A DNA stretch of 64,000 nucleotides from Arsenophonus sp046530785 (GCA_046530785.1 JBHEQT010000002.1:62001-126000), one strand, 5' to 3'; positions 1 through 11,600 are shown, counted from the stretch's first letter. Notes: generated by a model from the letters alone, not told the origin. Numbers and translations are program-made.

Positions 1-298
1 TTATTATATTCCAATCGATAAGCTTTCCTGTTAGATGACTGGCAATATGTGGTGAAGTTGCTTGAGAAAAAACAATCGGATTAACATCATCGTAATTTAA
101 TTTTAAAGTGCTATTTTTTCTTAGTAATTGAGCGTCTAAATTTCTCAATCCGATTGTTAATTGCTTGCTACCTGAGGCTACTGGTTTATAACCTGCTGTT
201 TGATAGCCATTATTTCCTGCTGATTGTAATAGTGCGCAAGAAACGACGGTTTTACCTATATTTGTATCAGTTCCTGTTAAAAAAAAACATTTATTCAC
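1..298 (-). CDS. bioD: Dethiobiotin synthetase, 3' end cut by window edge
   Basis: BioD closes the ureido ring of dethiobiotin from 7,8-diaminononanoate (DAPA), CO2 and ATP, the step before BioB. About 99 N-terminal codons are visible. The P-loop GTDTNIGKT lies near residues 8-16, followed by SCALLQSA, GYKPVASGS and TSPHI, all in the same order as E. coli BioD. I place the start at a GTG (296-298), because the reading frame runs from it straight into FFLTGTDT; a GGA about 10 bases upstream could serve as ribosome binding site. The start overlaps the bioC stop by 8 bases, so translation is probably coupled as the last gene of the bioBFCD run. The reading frame is open to the window edge; the C-terminus cannot be judged. 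Confidence 0.93.
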   Translation of the reverse strand, partial: MNKCFFLTGTDTNIGKTVVSCALLQSAGNNGYQTAGYKPVASGSKQLTIGLRNLDAQLLRKNSTLKLNYDDVNPIVFSQATSPHIASHLTGKLIDWNII

Positions 299-1040
299 GA
301 TATAGCATTCCATAAACGAGTTGATAAGTTAGTGGAAATTTCTTATTAATATTAGGATAATAATTAAGCAATTTAGCTAAATGATTTTTTGTCATTAAAC
401 CTTTTTGTTGTCGTCCATTTGTTAAATAAGTAGCACCAATACCCTTTAAAGATTGCAGTAAAGAAGGAAATGAAGAATAAGTTAAATATGAGGATCGTTG
501 TTCTAAAGTATATGTCCATTTATTACAAATTCGTTTGATTTGTTCAAAAGTCATAAAAGAATTAATGTGACGGTTATTATCAATTTTTTTCCAACACTCT
601 CGTAATTCTTGTAATGATCCATCTATTAAAGTAGAAAAAGCGATTACCCCACCCTTTTTAGTAATACGATATAGCTCACTTAATGGAGTATATAAATTGT
701 TGCACCATTGGATAGAAAGATTACTAAAACAGAGATCAATACTTTCGTCACCTAATGGTAGACAGTCCATGTCAGACTGAATATAAATTCTTGCCGTTTG
801 TTTTTGTTGTGCAATCTCTAACATTGATGCAGATAAATCAAGCGCAATAACTTCTTTTCCTATTAGCTGCCACTGCTTACTGAAATACCCAGTACCACAT
901 CCAGCATCTAAAATTATATTACCTGGGGTCCTAGATAGACAATCAAAAAGGTATTGACCACTTTCTTGTTGAAACAACGCAATATTGTCGTAATTTTTAG
1001 CTGCCCTCCCAAAAGCATGAGCAATCGCTTGCTTATCCAT
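291..1040 (-). CDS. bioC: Malonyl-ACP O-methyltransferase
   Basis: BioC methylates the free carboxyl of malonyl-ACP with S-adenosylmethionine so that the fatty acid machinery can build the pimeloyl chain of biotin. SAM-binding motif I, DAGCGTG, is at residues 45-51, and the acidic end of the second strand (ALDLSASML, D68) follows. I chose the ATG at 1040 (MDKQAIAHAFGRAA), not the in-frame ATG at 1064. It matches the start of E. coli BioC, gives 249 residues (E. coli about 251), and has AAGAAG a few bases upstream. It overlaps the end of bioF by 8 bases, the same overlap as bioC/bioD. All motifs look intact. The partner esterase (bioH or a substitute) is not in this window. Confidence 0.95.
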   Translation of the reverse strand: MDKQAIAHAFGRAAKNYDNIALFQQESGQYLFDCLSRTPGNIILDAGCGTGYFSKQWQLIGKEVIALDLSASMLEIAQQKQTARIYIQSDMDCLPLGDESIDLCFSNLSIQWCNNLYTPLSELYRITKKGGVIAFSTLIDGSLQELRECWKKIDNNRHINSFMTFEQIKRICNKWTYTLEQRSSYLTYSSFPSLLQSLKGIGATYLTNGRQQKGLMTKNHLAKLLNYYPNINKKFPLTYQLVYGMLYRE

Positions 1041-2199
1041 CGATATTCTTCTTAAAAAATTCATTTAATATTTCCATTAGCTGTTCTATATCGGATAATT
1101 GATGATTAGCCATCAACGTGATCCTTAATCTTGCAGTATTTTGTGGTACTGTTGGTGGACGAATAGCTTGAACCCAAAATCCTCTTTGTCGTAAAAATTG
1201 AGATAATTTTAAACAAACCTGGTTACTACCAATGATTAGTGGCTGAATTGCAGTATGAGAATTTAATAATGGAAAATTATAGAATTCAGCTAATTGACGA
1301 AAATAATCAATATTACGCTGTAATTTTTCTCTTAATTCATCTGCTTGACGGATTTGTCTAATGGCCTCAGATAATGCTATCGCTTGAGCTGGAGGCATTG
1401 AAGTGCTATAAATTAAATGACGGGAATATTGTAAAAAATAGTCGAAGGTATTTTTATTACAAAGTAATGCTGCTCCACTAAGCCCAAATGCTTTACTAAA
1501 TGTTACTACCAGGAGTTCAGGTTTTACATTATGTAGATAACAACTACCTTTTCCTTCATATCCTCTAACACCAACACCATGAGCATCATCTACTAATAAC
1601 CACGCTTGTGCCTTTTTTACCACTTCTTGTAATTTAGCTAATGGCGCGCTATCACCATCCATACTAAATACTCCTTCAGTAGCAACCAGTATTTTACTAC
1701 TGTGATTTTCTATTAAAAGACGCTCTAAGGACTCAGGTTTATTATGGGCAAAACGTTGTAATTTTGCTGGAGATAACATCGATGCTTCCAACAAAGAAGA
1801 ATGAATAAGTTTATCAAGTATGATATTATCATTTTTTTTCATTAATGTCATTATTATACTTTGATTTGCGGAATAGCCAGAAATAAATAATAAAGCACGT
1901 TGGTAACCTAACCAATCAGAAAGCTGTTGCTCTAATTGGGCATGAGCTCGACTATAACCAATAACATGACCAGAGCTACCACTACCTGTTCCATATTGAT
2001 TTAATCCTGTTTTCCAAGCTTTAATAATTACCGAATGATGACTTAACCCCAAATAATCATTACTAGAAAAATTAACATATTGTCGTTGATCAAAAATCAC
2101 AGTACGTATATCATTTTTCTCAATAATATTTCGATGCCGCCACAATGCTTTCTGCTTTTGCATACTAAATTGACTAGTTGAAAATGTTGACCAATTCAT
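1033..2199 (-). CDS. bioF: 8-amino-7-oxononanoate synthase
   Basis: PLP-dependent alpha-oxoamine synthase that condenses pimeloyl-ACP with L-alanine, the first step of ring assembly in biotin synthesis. It has 388 residues (E. coli about 384). The core NFSSNDYLGLSHH lies near 43-55, VDDAHG at 203-208 contains the PLP-contacting Asp204 and His207, and Lys236 in VTFSKAFG is the Schiff-base lysine, in the same register as E. coli. It ends in RLRITLMANH and a short lysine-rich tail that also carries the bioC start. It overlaps bioB by 4 bases (2196-2199), so bioB-F-C-D is one tightly packed transcription unit. No damage is seen. Confidence 0.97.
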   Translation of the reverse strand: MNWSTFSTSQFSMQKQKALWRHRNIIEKNDIRTVIFDQRQYVNFSSNDYLGLSHHSVIIKAWKTGLNQYGTGSGSSGHVIGYSRAHAQLEQQLSDWLGYQRALLFISGYSANQSIIMTLMKKNDNIILDKLIHSSLLEASMLSPAKLQRFAHNKPESLERLLIENHSSKILVATEGVFSMDGDSAPLAKLQEVVKKAQAWLLVDDAHGVGVRGYEGKGSCYLHNVKPELLVVTFSKAFGLSGAALLCNKNTFDYFLQYSRHLIYSTSMPPAQAIALSEAIRQIRQADELREKLQRNIDYFRQLAEFYNFPLLNSHTAIQPLIIGSNQVCLKLSQFLRQRGFWVQAIRPPTVPQNTARLRITLMANHQLSDIEQLMEILNEFFKKNIDG

Positions 2200-3239
2200 C
2201 TAGCTTCCTTATTATAAAACTGATTCGTATCCGCTTGAATCATGGCTTTATCTAATTGTTTTATTTCCTTCCTCCAGTGAGTTAATTCTATTTCAGTTTT
2301 TTTTGGGTTAATATTTAATTTATTGAAAAGTTGATGATCTCTGTCCTCTCTAGGATTAGAAGCTGTTAATAATTTACAACCATAAAAGAGAGAGTTAGCT
2401 CCAGCCATAAAACAAAGTGCTTGCATCTCTTCATTCATTTGTTCACGACCAGCAGAAAGTCGGACAAAAGAATTTGGCATCATAATACGAGCAATAGCAA
2501 TGGTACGAATAAAATCAAATGAATCTACATCCTTATTATTTTCAAGTGGTGTTCCTTTTATTTTTATTAACATATTAATTGGAATACTTTCTGGAGCCTT
2601 AGGTAAATTGGCTAATTGAATCAGTAGAGAAGCTCGATCAGTAACCTTTTCACCTAAACCGACAATCCCACCACAACATACCTTCATACCTGCCTTTCTG
2701 ACTTTATTAATAGTATCAAGACGATCTTGATAAGTTCTGGTGGTAATAATAGAACTATAAAATTTTTCTGAAGTATCTAAATTATGGTTGTAATAATCAA
2801 GTCCTGCATTTGCTAATCGATGTGCTTGTTTATTATTTAATTTTCCTAGTGTCATACAAGTTTCCATACCCAATGCTTTTACTTCTTTTACCATAGTTTC
2901 TAAATAATCCATATCGCGTTCATTTGGGTTTCTCCAAGCAGCTCCCATACAAAAACGAGTTGAACCTGATTTTTTAGCTTGTTTAGCAAATTCTATTACT
3001 TTTTGTACTTCTAAAAGTTTCTCAACTTTTAAGCCTGTTTTATATCGGGAACTTTGTGGACAATATTTGCAATCTTCTGGACAGGCTCCGGTTTTAATTG
3101 ATAGTAAACTACTAATTTGGATCTGTTGAGGATCAAAATGTAGACGATGAACTTTCTGAGCTTGAAAAAGTAATTCAAAAAAAGGTAAATTAAATAATTC
3201 TTTTACCTCTTTAATTCTCCATGGTTTTTCTATCTTCAC
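2196..3239 (-). CDS. bioB: Biotin synthase (radical SAM)
   Basis: BioB inserts sulfur into dethiobiotin to make biotin. The open frame extends to 3338, but I place the start at the GTG at 3237-3239. It is preceded by AGGAGAG at a spacing of about 7 bases and gives 347 residues (E. coli 346). With this start every known ligand falls on the E. coli number: the radical-SAM CxxxCxxC at C53, C57 and C60, the [2Fe-2S] ligands C97, C128 and C188, and R260. YNHNLDTS and the C-terminal FYGCKLLT are also present. The upstream extension is low-complexity, covers the promoter region and reaches into bioA, so it is not coding. The gene leads the bioBFCD operon and is fully intact. Confidence 0.96.
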   Translation of the reverse strand: MKIEKPWRIKEVKELFNLPFFELLFQAQKVHRLHFDPQQIQISSLLSIKTGACPEDCKYCPQSSRYKTGLKVEKLLEVQKVIEFAKQAKKSGSTRFCMGAAWRNPNERDMDYLETMVKEVKALGMETCMTLGKLNNKQAHRLANAGLDYYNHNLDTSEKFYSSIITTRTYQDRLDTINKVRKAGMKVCCGGIVGLGEKVTDRASLLIQLANLPKAPESIPINMLIKIKGTPLENNKDVDSFDFIRTIAIARIMMPNSFVRLSAGREQMNEEMQALCFMAGANSLFYGCKLLTASNPREDRDHQLFNKLNINPKKTEIELTHWRKEIKQLDKAMIQADTNQFYNKEAR

Positions 3240-3265
3240 GGTTTTCTCTCCTGAAATAAAAAGTA

Positions 3266-3293
3266 TTGTCAGTTTAAATAACCGCGTTATCAT
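3266..3293 (+). promoter_or_regulatory. Predicted bioA promoter
   Basis: TTGTCA (3266-3271), 16 bases, then TATCAT (3288-3293) resemble -35 and -10 boxes pointing at bioA. They overlap the opposite bioB promoter almost completely, the same face-to-face arrangement as the E. coli bio control region. A 13-base element with complementary ends, ATAAC-CGC-GTTAT (3278-3290), lies in the overlap. I do not see a clear full BirA operator of the TTGTAAACC/GGTTTACAA type. Confidence 0.5.
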
Positions 3294-3298
3294 GTCAA
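3271..3298 (-). promoter_or_regulatory. Predicted bioBFCD promoter
   Basis: On the minus strand TTGACA (3293-3298) is followed after 16 bases by TAAACT (3271-3276), about 30 bases upstream of the bioB GTG. The -35 is a perfect consensus; the -10 matches 4 of 6. It overlaps the bioA promoter, so polymerase binding in the two directions would compete, as expected for a divergent biotin operon. Confidence 0.5.
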
Positions 3299-3330
3299 CT
3301 AAAATCAATAAAATTAGTTGAAAATTTATA

Positions 3331-4605
3331 ATGGACATAGACGATATTAATTTTGATGCTAAACATATTTGGCATCCATATACTTCAATGGCTCAACCAA
3401 CACCAGCTTATCCTATCGTACGAGCATCACTTGTCGAACTTGAATTAGCAGATGGAAAAAAATTAATTGATGGTATGGCTTCTTGGTGGTCAGCAATTCA
3501 TGGTTATAATCATCCTGTACTCAACAAAGCTGCTATACAACAATTAACTAAAATGTCTCATGTTATGTTTGGTGGAATTACTCATTCAGCAGCTACTTCT
3601 TTATGCCGACAATTAATCGATATAACTGATGATAGATTAGAATGTGTTTTTTTATCTGACTCTGGTTCAGTAGCTGTAGAAGTAGCATTAAAAATGGCAT
3701 TACAATATTGGCAAGCACGAGAAGAACCACGTTATCAATTTATTTCTTTAGAAGGAGGATATCATGGTGATACCTTTGGTGCTATGTCGGTTTGCGATCC
3801 AAAGAATTCAATGCATACTCTTTATCATAGTTATTTAACATCGAATTTTTTTGTTCAAGCTCCTCAATGTAGTTTTTATCAAAAATGGCAATCTGACGAT
3901 TTAATACCATTACAAAAAACTCTAATGGAACAAGGTGACAAAATTGCAGGTATTATTCTTGAACCAATTGTTCAAGGAGCAGGAGGTATGCGAATTTATC
4001 ACCCTAATTATCTAACGGGAGTGAGAGAATTGTGCGATAATTATAATATTTTGCTAATTGCTGATGAAATCGCTACTGGATTTGGCCGCACCGGAAAATT
4101 ATTTGCTTGCCAACATAGTTCTATAGAACCGGATATTTTATGTTTAGGTAAAGCATTAACTGGTGGTTATCTTACTTTGTCAGCTACTCTGACCAGTCGT
4201 CATATTGCAGACACTATTAGCCAAGGTGAAGCTGGTTGTTTTATGCATGGACCTACTTTTATGGGAAATCCATTAGCCTGTGCGATAGCTGATGCAAACA
4301 TAAGATTATTAAGGAATAACCCATGGGAAAAATGGGTGAAAAATATTGAAACCCAATTAATGCTTGAACTTTTTCCACTGAAAAATCAACCACAAGTTAC
4401 TGACGTGCGAGTTTTAGGTGCGATTGGAGTTGTTGAAATGAAAAATAAAATCAATGTAACTGAATTACAACGTTATTTTGTTTCTGAAGGGGTTTGGATT
4501 CGACCTTTTGGTAAATTAATTTATCTAATGCCTCCCTATATTATTACCTCTGAGCAATTAACTAAATTAACTCAGGCGATAAAAAAAATAGTTATCAAAC
4601 TTTAA
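3331..4605 (+). CDS. bioA: DAPA aminotransferase (adenosylmethionine-8-amino-7-oxononanoate aminotransferase)
   Basis: Class III PLP aminotransferase that converts 8-amino-7-oxononanoate to 7,8-diaminononanoate, unusually using SAM as amino donor. It has 424 residues (E. coli 429). HIWHPYTSM (12-20), SWWSAIHGYNHP (51-62), DSGSVAVEVA (110-119), DEIATGFGRTG with Asp245, and CLGKALTGG with the Schiff-base Lys274 are all present, with lysine numbering identical to E. coli. It is transcribed away from bioB and meets pgl tail to tail 11 bases downstream. The start ATG aligns with the E. coli N-terminus (short acidic stretch, then HIWHPYTSM), though only a weak ribosome binding site is visible. Together with bioBFCD this makes the late biotin pathway complete up to the window edge. 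Confidence 0.97.
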   Translation: MDIDDINFDAKHIWHPYTSMAQPTPAYPIVRASLVELELADGKKLIDGMASWWSAIHGYNHPVLNKAAIQQLTKMSHVMFGGITHSAATSLCRQLIDITDDRLECVFLSDSGSVAVEVALKMALQYWQAREEPRYQFISLEGGYHGDTFGAMSVCDPKNSMHTLYHSYLTSNFFVQAPQCSFYQKWQSDDLIPLQKTLMEQGDKIAGIILEPIVQGAGGMRIYHPNYLTGVRELCDNYNILLIADEIATGFGRTGKLFACQHSSIEPDILCLGKALTGGYLTLSATLTSRHIADTISQGEAGCFMHGPTFMGNPLACAIADANIRLLRNNPWEKWVKNIETQLMLELFPLKNQPQVTDVRVLGAIGVVEMKNKINVTELQRYFVSEGVWIRPFGKLIYLMPPYIITSEQLTKLTQAIKKIVIKL

Positions 4606-4616
4606 ATTAAAATAAA

Positions 4617-5609
4617 TCATTTTTCAATCGAATGGGTCATAATCCACGTTGGTCCTTTACCAACTGGATAACGATCTAATTTTTGTAGAATTCCAGTAAC
4701 CTTATCTATTTTATAGACTGTAATATGATTAGATATTTGTCCAGCAGATATTAAAAAATTACCTGTTTTATCTATATTAAATCCACGAGGTTGAGTTTCT
4801 GTTGAATAAACTGCCATTGGCGATAACTCTAAGCCATCTTCTATTACTTGAAAGTGTCGAATAATACTAGTAGAACGTTCACTAGCATAAAGATGTCGAC
4901 CATTTGGTGTAATGTGAATATCTGCAGCCCAAGGTTTATTTTTTAAACCAGAAGGTAAAATAGTATAATTTTGCATTTGCTGATAAGGTTCAAATTTAGA
5001 ATAAACATTAATTGTTCCATCTAATTCATTTAGGCAATAAAAAACATTCTGATTAGATGAAAATGCCAAATGACGAGGTCCTGCACCTTTATTAGTGGAA
5101 ATTCGATAAGAAATCTCTTCGATTAAATATCCATTGTTATTTATAGTATAAATTCGAATGTAATCTTCCCCTAAACAGGTAACAAATAATCGTGAATTAT
5201 CAAAAATTATTCCAGAAGCGTGAGGATATTTTAAATTTCTAATAATTTGAATAGGTTTCTGAGGAATTCCCTGTTGATTAATAGGTAATACCATTAAACA
5301 TCCTTGATGATAGGAAGAAATAAATAACCAACGACCGTAATAATCAATTTCAATATGCGTTGGAGTAGCAGGAATAGTTGTAATAGCCTCTTGCTTTATC
5401 TTTGCTTTGGTAGAAATAAGGTAAGTAATAATTGCAAAATCAGGACGAATACCAACATAAATATTTCGACCATCACAACTAATTCTCATTGTTTGCGGTT
5501 CGGATGATAATCTTAAGTTCTGCAATAATGTAAGTTTTCCATTTTCATTCATTGTCCAAACATGAATTTGGTTGCTTTCTGGACTGGTAACATATACTAT
5601 CTGTTTCAT
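4617..5609 (-). CDS. pgl: 6-phosphogluconolactonase (beta-propeller type)
   Basis: Cytosolic hydrolase of 6-phosphogluconolactone in the oxidative pentose phosphate pathway. It has 330 residues (E. coli Pgl/YbhE 331). The sequence begins MKQIVYVTSPESNQIHVW, carries the repeating beta-propeller blades, and retains GAGPRH, WAADIHITPNGRHLYA, TETQPRGFNID and the terminal GKGPTW motif. AGGA lies about 9 bases before the ATG. In E. coli pgl also lies close to the bio cluster; here it converges on bioA. No frameshift is seen. About 6.4 kb of non-coding DNA lies upstream of its start. Confidence 0.95.
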   Translation of the reverse strand: MKQIVYVTSPESNQIHVWTMNENGKLTLLQNLRLSSEPQTMRISCDGRNIYVGIRPDFAIITYLISTKAKIKQEAITTIPATPTHIEIDYYGRWLFISSYHQGCLMVLPINQQGIPQKPIQIIRNLKYPHASGIIFDNSRLFVTCLGEDYIRIYTINNNGYLIEEISYRISTNKGAGPRHLAFSSNQNVFYCLNELDGTINVYSKFEPYQQMQNYTILPSGLKNKPWAADIHITPNGRHLYASERSTSIIRHFQVIEDGLELSPMAVYSTETQPRGFNIDKTGNFLISAGQISNHITVYKIDKVTGILQKLDRYPVGKGPTWIMTHSIEK

Positions 5610-8600
5610 TAATAAATTCCTCAGAAATTATTTAATAAAATTCCCTCTCCTATTGTTTAAATCCTATTTAATGCTAGATATTTATAAGATTATCATAATC
5701 TGTTAATAAAATTAATAAGATGACTGATATCCCAGGATATTAAAGTATTTTACTTTTATAAATATTAATTTTTGATTAAATCTTATATTTATAAAACAAT
5801 TTTCAATTGTTTAATTATTATTAAATATAAATTTGCTAAAATGAATTTATTATATGAATAATATAATAGAGATTATCTTAATATACAGAATTATCTAAAA
5901 TTGAATATAAATTTCATATTAATTATGAATATGAATAATATTTAATTGAGTTTATTTTAAATATCTCTCTCTAATTGATTTTTATTATTGAAGTAAGTAT
6001 ACTTGTTGTTAACAGTAAGTAACAAGTTAAGAAAACATAATCTTATTTATAAATTAATAAAAAGAAAATATCAAGATGAACATATTGGTACTGAAAAAAT
6101 TTTTAATAAAAATTATAAAAAAAGATTAATGAAACCGTTCGAAATTTAGTGATAAAATCAGAAATAATAGTAACGGTTAGTTTTATACTGCCATTTTACT
6201 AATAAACGATGTTTTCATTTTCTATGACTTTAGATAGGGTGTTTTTATTCAAGCTGTCGATCTTTCTTCATTAATATCTTCTTGGTGTAGTGTATTCAAT
6301 GAATAAATTATATAGGAATTTCCTTACTCCCGACCTATCTTCCAATGAGATTTATATAATTATTATTAAAAGTTATAGTGATTGGATAATATCAAGTTTG
6401 AATTACATTACTAAATACAAGAGAAATTTTTAATAGATAGATATATTGTTTAAAAATTTGAAATAAACTCTAATATTATATATAAAAAGAAATTCTAAAA
6501 GAATAAATTAATCTATTTTTCATATTGGGAATGTGGTAATTATTATGTCAGGATATATGAATCTTGTATTAATGTATTTAATAATATCCTCTAAATTCAG
6601 GAGAAATAGCAATAAATTTTATAATAACGAACTTAATAAAGTTCATTATATTTCTGTTTTTAAAATATTTAAAATAAAATGATAGATATTTTTATTTAAT
6701 GGAAATCATTAATAATAAAATACAAATATACTTTTCCACAAATCGGAAAGTGTATTATACTTACACCTAAAAAAATAAATATCCAATTTAATATAAACTA
6801 TCTTGCAAATATAATTATTTATTTATAATATTAATTATTTTTAGTAAAAACTAATATTTATTTAATTTGATATTCATATGATGAACTTTACAAAATTATG
6901 TTAAGTATTCAGAATTTTCAGATAGTTAAAATAAATTTAATAAATAGATATATTGTAGAAGATCATATTTAAATAAATTTAATATTCATCCAATAGATAA
7001 TTTCGTTAATTTTGAAACGATGATAAAATGTTTTAAATCAAAAAGGTATTTATGAATTAGTTCCTTTAAGATCTTTAATTCCATTTGATTATAAAAATTC
7101 GATATTTCTATTTTATTAGATTTGAGTTTAAAATAGTAAAAAATATTTATTATTATATTAAGTAATAGGAATTTTTTTATAATTAGGTAATAGTTTATTC
7201 GTTTAGCTTTTAAAATACTGAGTTATCAATACCAAATATTTACCATCGATGCGAATTATTTTGTGTGAAATCCTCTTCTCTTCACATAAAGATATTGAAT
7301 TGAAATTTAATGCGGAATCATAATCTTTTTTATATAGCCAACATAAAACCTAACTTTTTATATAAAAAAATAAAAGCAATGTTGAATTGTATCTTTTTAC
7401 AGTTTCAATCCTTACATTAGAACCAGAGGATTATTGTTAACAGAGCTAATGCTAATTTACTTTTCATTTGATACATCTCTTGAATAATTTCTATTATATT
7501 AATTAAGATTAATAAGATAATAAAAATTATTTATTCAGTATAACATTTACTGTTGATAAGATTTAAATATTGATTTAATTAACTTCAATAATTTTAACAA
7601 TTAATTAAAATTGAAAATTTTTGTTAAGACCTATGATAAAATAAATTAATTATATAATAAACTACTATATCACTATATTAAATTTTATATTTATTTGAAT
7701 TTAAACTACCTTAGTGTAAGAAATATTACCATTAATTTTAAATAAAATAAATACTTAAATTTATAAATAAAAAAAACGTAAAAAATTTTAATAATCTATA
7801 TATCAGATATATAATCTGATATATTATCCAAATAATATATATTATATATATATTAGATATAAAATTGATTGACTAATGCTTTTCATCATATTAATTAAAC
7901 TTCTTCTAAAAGAAGAAGGGATAGTTAAAACTATCATTTATTAGAAATATATATTCATTGAATATAGTAAAATAAAAAACTATTTTATTTTATTTTTAGT
8001 TTACAAATAATTTTATTAAAAAATCTATAAACAAATTATAAAAATTTTAAAAATTTCCTTTGTTTTGACCTTAAAGGAATTTTTGTAGCTGATGATTTCT
8101 ATTTATAACTTTAGTTAACCCTCTTTCTTTTTAAGACTGGTTCTTCTATAAATATAAAAATAATACGATTACTATATAAAATATATTAAGAAGGATCGAA
8201 ATTACTAAGATTTTCATTTGTTCATTAAAACTAGATTTTTTAGATTTAAAACTGTAAACCATCATGGATTATTCAATAATGAAGTTGTGAACGCTTTCAA
8301 TTAGCAAGTAATCCAATAATATTTGGTTGTACTAAAATATTTTCTAAGAAAATATCTAATATATCGTTTTATGATTTCTTCTAACTTAATAGTTATTTGC
8401 AATAGCATTGCGTCAACTGATTATAGCAATAATATATTTTAATTTTCACAACTTCTATAATATAAATAATGAATGTTTAGAATTTAATTTTTATCATTAA
8501 ATATCAGATAAATTATAAACTTATATAACTAAAGTTTATTCATTCATTCTCTTTTTTACAAAATTTATTTTTCCAAGTAGGATAAAATCCTACTAAAAAC

Positions 8601-11600
8601 TGAAACTATTCTCGATAATTAAAGAGTATACTTTCATAATCCCAAACAGCAATGAAATGAAATTCAGTATTTCACAGTTTTTGAATAAAAACCCTTAATC
8701 TGACGCGTTAGTAAGTATTAATTACTTTTTAAAAATAAATCTTCACCAATTGTTTGATTAAATATAAAATCCTTATTTAAATTATGAAAAGATAAAGACA
8801 GAAGAAGATGCTCTTATTTAATTTTGTCTGTAAATATGCAAAATCTGAGAACAGATCAATTTCAATCTTTACTTTCTCCAAGATTAAAAGATATTAAATT
8901 TAACGAAAATAAGATATTCAATATTAATCAGTTTATTTAAAAAATAAATAAAATTCATCTGGTATTGATGAGAAAAATATATGAAAATTTATAATTCAAG
9001 TAATATAAATCTTTTTCTATTTTTAATCCAACTTCGTTAATATTTTAACGGTTATAAAAATATTTAAATGTTCTATATGTAGTTTTTTGAATATATATTT
9101 TATCTGAAAGATCATAAGGATAGATAATAAATATTTTCTGATCCCAATTATTTTTATAACGTAATCTAAAATCCTTTCCTTTATAAGTTTAGGTTCTTCC
9201 TATTTTAATAGATCGAAATTAATTAGATTAAATAATAATCTATAAAATTATTATCTTAAATAGAAGTTTTGTGTAATGAAATATATGTATATTACTAATT
9301 ATATTTCAGAACTAAAATTGAGAATAATACTAATTTATTAATAATGGTCTTAGATCAACTCATTGTTCTCTATTTTGAGAGTATCATTAAATAATAATAT
9401 ATTTTATGTTAGTTTGAAAACTAAATTATTAATTAAAGCGTACAATCTGTGATTTTATGTTCTTTAAAAAAGATTTAATATTTCTCTAACCATATTAATA
9501 GTAACACTTTTCATTCCAAGGAAATTTCAAAAATTGAAATAATATAATTTATTTGCTTATTCGTATGTTCAGTAATTCATTTAATTATAAATATTTATTT
9601 CTTTTTATAATTATATGATTTCGGTTCTTTTAAATTGACAATCTGTTCTTCTGAACGAATCGAAAAAATCATTATTACCTAGAAACAATTTTAATACTGC
9701 ACCAATATAAATTTTGACTTGATCTTAAAATTCTTTGTTTATTTGGATTAATTTATATTGTATATCTTTTTAATTCTATGGATAATTTTCTTCCCTTTTC
9801 TTTTTTATAATGTTATTTTATCAATAACGAATTTAATGGAGTAATCAATAAATAATGGATTTTCCTATTTATATAATTAAAATGTTAGCAATTAAAGGAA
9901 TGAAATAACACCAATAAATTCCTTTATACATTTAAAATATTAATACTATATTTTGTTCATTCAATATAAAGTTAAATATTTAATCTTTGAAGTTTTATTT
10001 CATTTTTGAATAAACTTATTATATTTTATATATTTATTATTTCTAATAAAATTAATAATTTCTATTAAATGAAGATCTAATAACATCTTTTATCTAAAGA
10101 TAATTGATAAATCTTTAATATTAAAAATAAACATTACACTATCATTATCAATACTTATATTATAAGTAACTTACTTTTATTGATTTAAAATTTATTTTTA
10201 TATTTTACTGCTATCTATTTTCCATAATAAAGCATTAGAAAATGAAGCGTATTTTATTATCATATTGAACTATAATAATAATATTTTTATTAATTTTCCT
10301 TTTTAAATAATATAATATTTTATATATAATTTATTTATAAAAATAAATTAAAGATTTGTATTTAAAAATTAAGAATATATATCCCTAAAGATAGGATAAA
10401 TATAAAGTTTTATATCATTTTATTAAAAGTAATATTTTCCTTAATTTCAAAATATTTTAGGATGAATATCGGAAAATTAAAAATGTTACGTTTTAATTCA
10501 TTTAAAGCAGTTGATATGAATCATTGAGTAAATTCTTTACATAGTTGATCTATATGTGCAATATTATTCTTATAATAATATGATAAGTTGACAGTTGCAA
10601 TATGTCCGCATCAAATAAATAAAGAAATTAATTTAAACCCATTATCAAAGTAAATATGGATAAAATTTATTTAAAATAGTATCTGCGGAGTAATTTCTTT
10701 AAATATAAATAATAATATTTTACAATAATATTTATTTTTGAAATAATTACTCTTTAATAAAAGATAAATATATTTTCATCAATTAATTATTCGTAATATA
10801 ACATATTTTAATTAATTTTAAAAACTTATTCAAATTTAAGTTTTAATATTTAAAATACTTATTATAATAATAAGATATTTACTTTATATATATTTTTTGT
10901 TGAATAATAAGTTTATTCTCCATAATTACACAATTCTTATTATTTATTTATCGTTTTTAATACTTATTAGAAATAAAGTAAATTGATAATAAATTCTAGT
11001 GTGGATTTATTATAGATTCTAATAATAGAGAATCTCTATTTAATTAATTTTTGATTTATTCGTTATTTTAAATATAAAAATATTTATTAGTTACTATTAT
11101 TAACTTAATTAATAATAGTAATAATTAAATTAATAAATTCATCTTTTGTTCCTATAGTAATATTTATAAAAGATAATGTAATCTTTTTCGTAAAAATATA
11201 ATTATATAATTAATAAATAAGAATAGTTTAAGTTAGCAACTTTCTTTAAGAAATTTTTTCTATTTATATTTTATAATATATGTTTACTTAATTAATAGTT
11301 TTCTCTATTAGTTTATGATATTATCATACTTAAATTAGTATTTCATTAAATCTATTTAATATTATATTTAAATAGATTTAATTCCATTTATTAAAAGAAA
11401 TAATTATAACTTACTTTTTAATTTTAAAATTAATTATTGAAATTATTCATTTTTATTAAAATTATTAAAATTTTAAATAATGTTGATTATAAAATATATA
11501 ATTTTATTATTAAATTCATCATTAACTAATTCTGATAAAATCAGAAAATGACTAATATAAAAATAATTAAAAATATATATAATATATTATATATATACTT

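Noticed and set aside
1041..1064. Upstream start for BioC
   Set aside because: The extra eight residues lie inside the bioF coding end and have no match in the family; the ATG at 1040 has a better ribosome binding site.
3260..3300. Full BirA operator
   Set aside because: The half sites do not match TTGTAAACC/GGTTTACAA in sequence or symmetry; only a short 13-base element with complementary ends is visible.
3240..3338. Extended N-terminus for BioB from the ATG at 3338
   Set aside because: It would cover the promoter and reach into bioA; the GTG at 3237-3239 with AGGAGAG gives the family length and places every cysteine on the E. coli number.
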